64,000 nt of DNA from Gynurincola endophyticus (GTDB lineage: Bacteria; Bacteroidota; Bacteroidia; Chitinophagales; Chitinophagaceae). The stretch spans positions 186,001 through 250,000 of the forward strand of contig NZ_RCWL01000004.1 of assembly GCF_003991195.1 (NCBI RefSeq), written 5' to 3'. The position numbers were made by a program, and so were the translations under genes. The notes under the pieces are model-generated. The model was not told the DNA's origin, searched no databases, and worked only from the letters and a program-made list of their open reading frames with translations. Below are positions 61,369 through 64,000 of the stretch, piece by piece; the first letter of the stretch is position 1; every line of letters starts with the position of its first letter.

Positions 61369-63621
61369 ATGGACAATTTGCTCTACCTGGTGCCGGTAAT
61401 GGGCATTATAGGTTTGCTCTACACACTAGTAAAATTCAATTGGGTTTCGAAGCAATCTGTAGGAACCGATCGCATGAAAGAAATCAGTACCTACATTGCT
61501 GAAGGAGCCATGGCATTTCTCAAAGCAGAATGGAAAATTTTAGCCTATTTCGTAGTCATCGTTGGGATACTATTAGCTGTTATGGCTAATGCTAATCCTC
61601 ACTCTCACTGGTCAATTGCCATTGCATTTGTAATCGGTGCTATTTTCAGTGCTGTAGCCGGTTATATCGGAATGCGTATTGCCACTAAAGCAAACGTAAG
61701 AACAGCTGAAGCTGCCCGTACCAGTTTGAAAAAAGCACTTAATGTATCCTTCACCGGTGGTGCGGTAATGGGATTAGGTGTTTCCGGCTTAGCTGTATTA
61801 GGCTTAGGCGGTTTATTTATTTTATTAAAAGAACTATTCGTTCCCGGTGGCGCTTCTGTTAACGGAGACGAAATGTTGAAAACCATTGAAGTCTTAACAG
61901 GTTTTTCTTTAGGAGCTGAATCAATCGCTTTATTTGCACGTGTGGGCGGAGGTATTTATACCAAAGCTGCAGACGTAGGTGCAGACCTGGTAGGTAAAGT
62001 AGAAGCGGGTATTCCGGAAGATGACCCGCGTAACCCTGCTACCATTGCCGATAATGTAGGTGATAATGTGGGTGATGTTGCGGGTATGGGAGCCGACTTA
62101 TTCGGTTCTTATGTAGCTACTGTTTTAGCAACAATGGTACTCGGACAAGAAACTGTTTCGGTAGATAATTTCGGTGGTATGGCTCCGATTTTATTACCAA
62201 TGTTAATTGCAGGTGTCGGTATTCTTTTCTCTATCGTGGGAACCTGGATGGTAAGAATCAGTGATTCTGCCAAAATAGATACCGGTATCGTTCAAAAAGC
62301 ACTCAACTTAGGTAACTGGGGATCAATGATCCTGACCGCCATTGCATCTATAGGCCTTGTATATTATATCTTGCCAGAAAAAATGACTTTACGTGATTAT
62401 GAATTCACGAAATGGGGCGTATTAGGAGCGATTGGTGTAGGATTACTGGTTGGTGCATTAATGAGTATCATCACAGAATTTTATACAGCGATGGGCAAAC
62501 GTCCGGTGAACAGTATCGTAAAAGGTTCTGCTACCGGTCATGCAACAAACGTAATAGCAGGGCTCGCAGTAGGAATGGAATCAACCTTCCTTCCTATCAT
62601 CGTTTTAGCTGGCGGTATCTGGGGTTCTTACGAATGTGCCGGATTATATGGTGTGGCAATTGCCGCAGCTGGTATGATGGCCACCACAGCGATGCAGTTG
62701 GCAATCGATGCATTCGGACCAATTGCAGATAATGCAGGTGGTATTGCAGAAATGAGTGAATTACCAAAAGAAGTGCGCGAAAAAACCGATGTACTCGATG
62801 CAGTAGGTAATACAACCGCAGCTACCGGTAAAGGTTTCGCAATCGCTTCTGCCGCATTAACAGCATTAGCATTATTCGCCGCTTATGTAGGTGTTATTAA
62901 AAACAACGGTTACGACCTGCAAAGTGCTATTAATATTTATCACGCCGATGTATTGGCTGCCTTATTCATCGGAGCAATGGTACCGTTTATTTTCTCTTCA
63001 CTTGCTATTAAAGCAGTAGGTGAAGCAGCAATAGCCATGGTAGATGAAGTGCGTCGTCAATTCAGAACTATTCCGGGAATTATGGAAGGTACCGGTAAAC
63101 CGGAATACGATAAGTGCGTAGCCATCTCTACTGAAGCGTCTATTAAAAAAATGATGATGCCCGGGGCAATAGCAATCCTGTCTCCTATTATTATCGGATT
63201 CTTAATGGGCCCTGAAGCATTAGGTGGATTCCTCGCTGGTGCTACCGTATCAGGTGTATTAATGGGTATGTTCCAGAATAACGCAGGTGGTGCATGGGAT
63301 AATGCAAAAAAATCATTTGAAAAAGGAGTGGATATTAACGGAGAAGTTTTCTACAAAAAATCAGAACCACACAAAGCATCGGTAACCGGTGATACTGTAG
63401 GTGATCCGTTTAAAGACACTTCCGGTCCTTCAATGAATATTCTTATTAAACTAATGTCGATTGTATCACTGGTAATAGCACCTACCTTAGCGCAACGTTT
63501 TGCTGCTAAAGCAGGCATCAGTGAAAACTCTACTCATCAATCCAAAAAAGAAGTGAGTGTAATCACTACTTCAATAGTTGATGAAAAAAATACCGTTGTG
63601 TATTCTTCTGTTCAACAGTAA
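61369..63621 (+). CDS. hppA: Membrane-bound pyrophosphatase, K+-dependent type (Na+ and/or H+ pumping)
   Basis: The ATG at 61369 ([12 protein letters not shown]) is chosen over a TTG two codons upstream. 750 residues, about 16 hydrophobic spans. The pyrophosphate site [11 protein letters not shown] starts at residue 202, followed by [19 protein letters not shown]. The segment [10 protein letters not shown] begins at residue 480. Ala at 484 and Gly at 487, where K+-independent pumps have Lys and Thr, place it in the K+-dependent class. It uses PPi hydrolysis to drive ion export, saving energy when ATP is scarce. Whether the ion is Na+, H+ or both cannot be read safely. A polar tail of about 35 residues follows the last span. 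Confidence 0.95.
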   Translation: MDNLLYLVPVMGIIGLLYTLVKFNWVSKQSVGTDRMKEISTYIAEGAMAFLKAEWKILAYFVVIVGILLAVMANANPHSHWSIAIAFVIGAIFSAVAGYIGMRIATKANVRTAEAARTSLKKALNVSFTGGAVMGLGVSGLAVLGLGGLFILLKELFVPGGASVNGDEMLKTIEVLTGFSLGAESIALFARVGGGIYTKAADVGADLVGKVEAGIPEDDPRNPATIADNVGDNVGDVAGMGADLFGSYVATVLATMVLGQETVSVDNFGGMAPILLPMLIAGVGILFSIVGTWMVRISDSAKIDTGIVQKALNLGNWGSMILTAIASIGLVYYILPEKMTLRDYEFTKWGVLGAIGVGLLVGALMSIITEFYTAMGKRPVNSIVKGSATGHATNVIAGLAVGMESTFLPIIVLAGGIWGSYECAGLYGVAIAAAGMMATTAMQLAIDAFGPIADNAGGIAEMSELPKEVREKTDVLDAVGNTTAATGKGFAIASAALTALALFAAYVGVIKNNGYDLQSAINIYHADVLAALFIGAMVPFIFSSLAIKAVGEAAIAMVDEVRRQFRTIPGIMEGTGKPEYDKCVAISTEASIKKMMMPGAIAILSPIIIGFLMGPEALGGFLAGATVSGVLMGMFQNNAGGAWDNAKKSFEKGVDINGEVFYKKSEPHKASVTGDTVGDPFKDTSGPSMNILIKLMSIVSLVIAPTLAQRFAAKAGISENSTHQSKKEVSVITTSIVDEKNTVVYSSVQQ

Positions 63622-63639
63622 ACTTTTAGTTACTATAAT

Positions 63640-63673
63640 AAAAAATGAGTTGCATTAGTGCAACTCATTTTTT
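63640..63673. terminator. Bidirectional terminator between hppA and the DUF4411 gene
   Basis: A6-TGAGTTGCA (63640-63654) and TGCAACTCA-T6 (63659-63673) form a perfect 15-bp stem with a 4-nt loop and A/T flanks on both strands. Confidence 0.9.
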
Positions 63674-63678
63674 ATTAT

Positions 63679-64000
63679 TTAAAATGTTTCCTTAAGATCC
63701 CTAAACATTTCTATTGGTGTAATCCACCTTACACCGAAACGATCACATGGTTCTGGAATTTTAATCCTATTCCTCCTATGAGGTTGACTTATCTCATGAG
63801 TTACAACTGTGCAATTATTTTTTTGAGCATATGCAACTAACCAAGGATCTGCTAATTCGGTTGACAAAAATAGCTCTTTAGCACTCTGAGAGAAAACAGC
63901 ATGTGAATTTACCCATTCTGCAATTTGCGCATAAACATCAATACAAGATTCTGTGTTTACAAAAAATCCGGAATCTAATTGAGTGGAACACCATTTAGAC
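63679..64000 (-). CDS. DUF4411 PIN-like protein, C-terminal part (runs off the right edge)
   Basis: The frame is open from the right edge to a stop at 63679; 106 codons are visible and no true start (the only early TTG, 63867, is internal). Visible are Y-A-Q-I-A-E-W-V, F-S-Q-S-A-K-E-L-F, then A-D-P-W-L-V-A-Y-A, C-T-V-V-T-H-E and R-I-K-I-P-E-P-C. That is the DUF4411 family, a PIN-fold nuclease-like group usually acting as the toxin in type II toxin-antitoxin pairs. The A-D-P-W-L-V segment carries an acidic residue expected in the active site. The antitoxin (often a HTH/ImmA-IrrE-like protein) would lie beyond the edge, so the pairing is inferred. Confidence 0.82.
   Translation of the reverse strand, partial: SKWCSTQLDSGFFVNTESCIDVYAQIAEWVNSHAVFSQSAKELFLSTELADPWLVAYAQKNNCTVVTHEISQPHRRNRIKIPEPCDRFGVRWITPIEMFRDLKETF

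Noticed and set aside
1-64000. CRISPR arrays, tRNA or rRNA genes, insertion sequences, prophage
   Set aside because: Looked for regular spaced repeats, cloverleaf-type sequences, transposase motifs and phage structural genes while reading; none seen, although a short tRNA could be missed without a covariance search.

Overview
The window looks like a chromosomal segment of a Bacteroidota bacterium, most likely near Chitinophagaceae. Reasons: a very large secreted protein ends in a type IX secretion sorting domain. Start sites lack strong Shine-Dalgarno sequences, and several promoters fit the Bacteroidota consensus TTTG-N19-TAnnTTTG. Many families are typical of the phylum (type B L31, GlmU-like nucleotidyltransferase, DUF3347, DUF2279, DUF2807, LptE-like, TlpA with DUF4369, AsmA). 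Base composition is moderately AT-rich by eye. No rRNA, tRNA, insertion sequence, prophage or CRISPR array was recognised.

Layout. 0-4.7 kb: a partial GlmU-like gene, rpmE2, yajQ, lgt, a bacilliredoxin and a small heat-shock protein. 4.8-14.7 kb: an envelope protein, arginine decarboxylase, then the translation genes thrS-infC and rpmI-rplT, split by a divergently transcribed OmpA-like gene, followed by two more envelope proteins. 14.8-19 kb: an ABC-F ATPase and a patatin/outer-membrane-barrel protein. 19.1-31.4 kb: the most striking region, a minus-strand run marR-hutH-hutU-[trehalose-6-phosphate synthase/phosphatase]-[GH15]-hutI-[Gcr-like membrane protein]-hutG. Gaps are only 10-60 bp, with one good promoter plus a palindromic operator in front and a terminator behind. 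It encodes the whole four-step histidine-to-glutamate pathway with trehalose/glucan enzymes embedded.

31.8-40.3 kb: a nucleoside-type MFS transporter, a 1229-residue secreted repeat protein whose repeats form a higher-order A-B-C period, phosphohexomutase, a DUF2279 protein and a PyrR-like phosphoribosyltransferase. 40.4-45.2 kb: a membrane HdrC-like and a soluble HdrB-like Fe-S protein, separated by an inverted, apparently degenerate NRDE/TANGO2 gene, then a thioredoxin-like lipoprotein. 45.7-52.1 kb: a plus-strand run miaB-sigma54 activator-lptE-hypothetical-secG, a terminator, then mltG-yihY. 52.1-57.3 kb: redoxins, a TrmH-like methyltransferase and an AsmA protein.

57.3-58.8 kb is a very AT-rich stretch with an orphan gene of unknown family, the best candidate for recently acquired DNA. 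58.9-63.6 kb: a DUF2807 lipoprotein, a Crp/Fnr regulator paired with a carboxymuconolactone decarboxylase-family protein, and a K+-dependent-type membrane pyrophosphatase. The right edge cuts a DUF4411 PIN-like gene, possibly the toxin of a toxin-antitoxin pair lying outside.

All function calls come from reading motifs and family resemblance; no database search was run.
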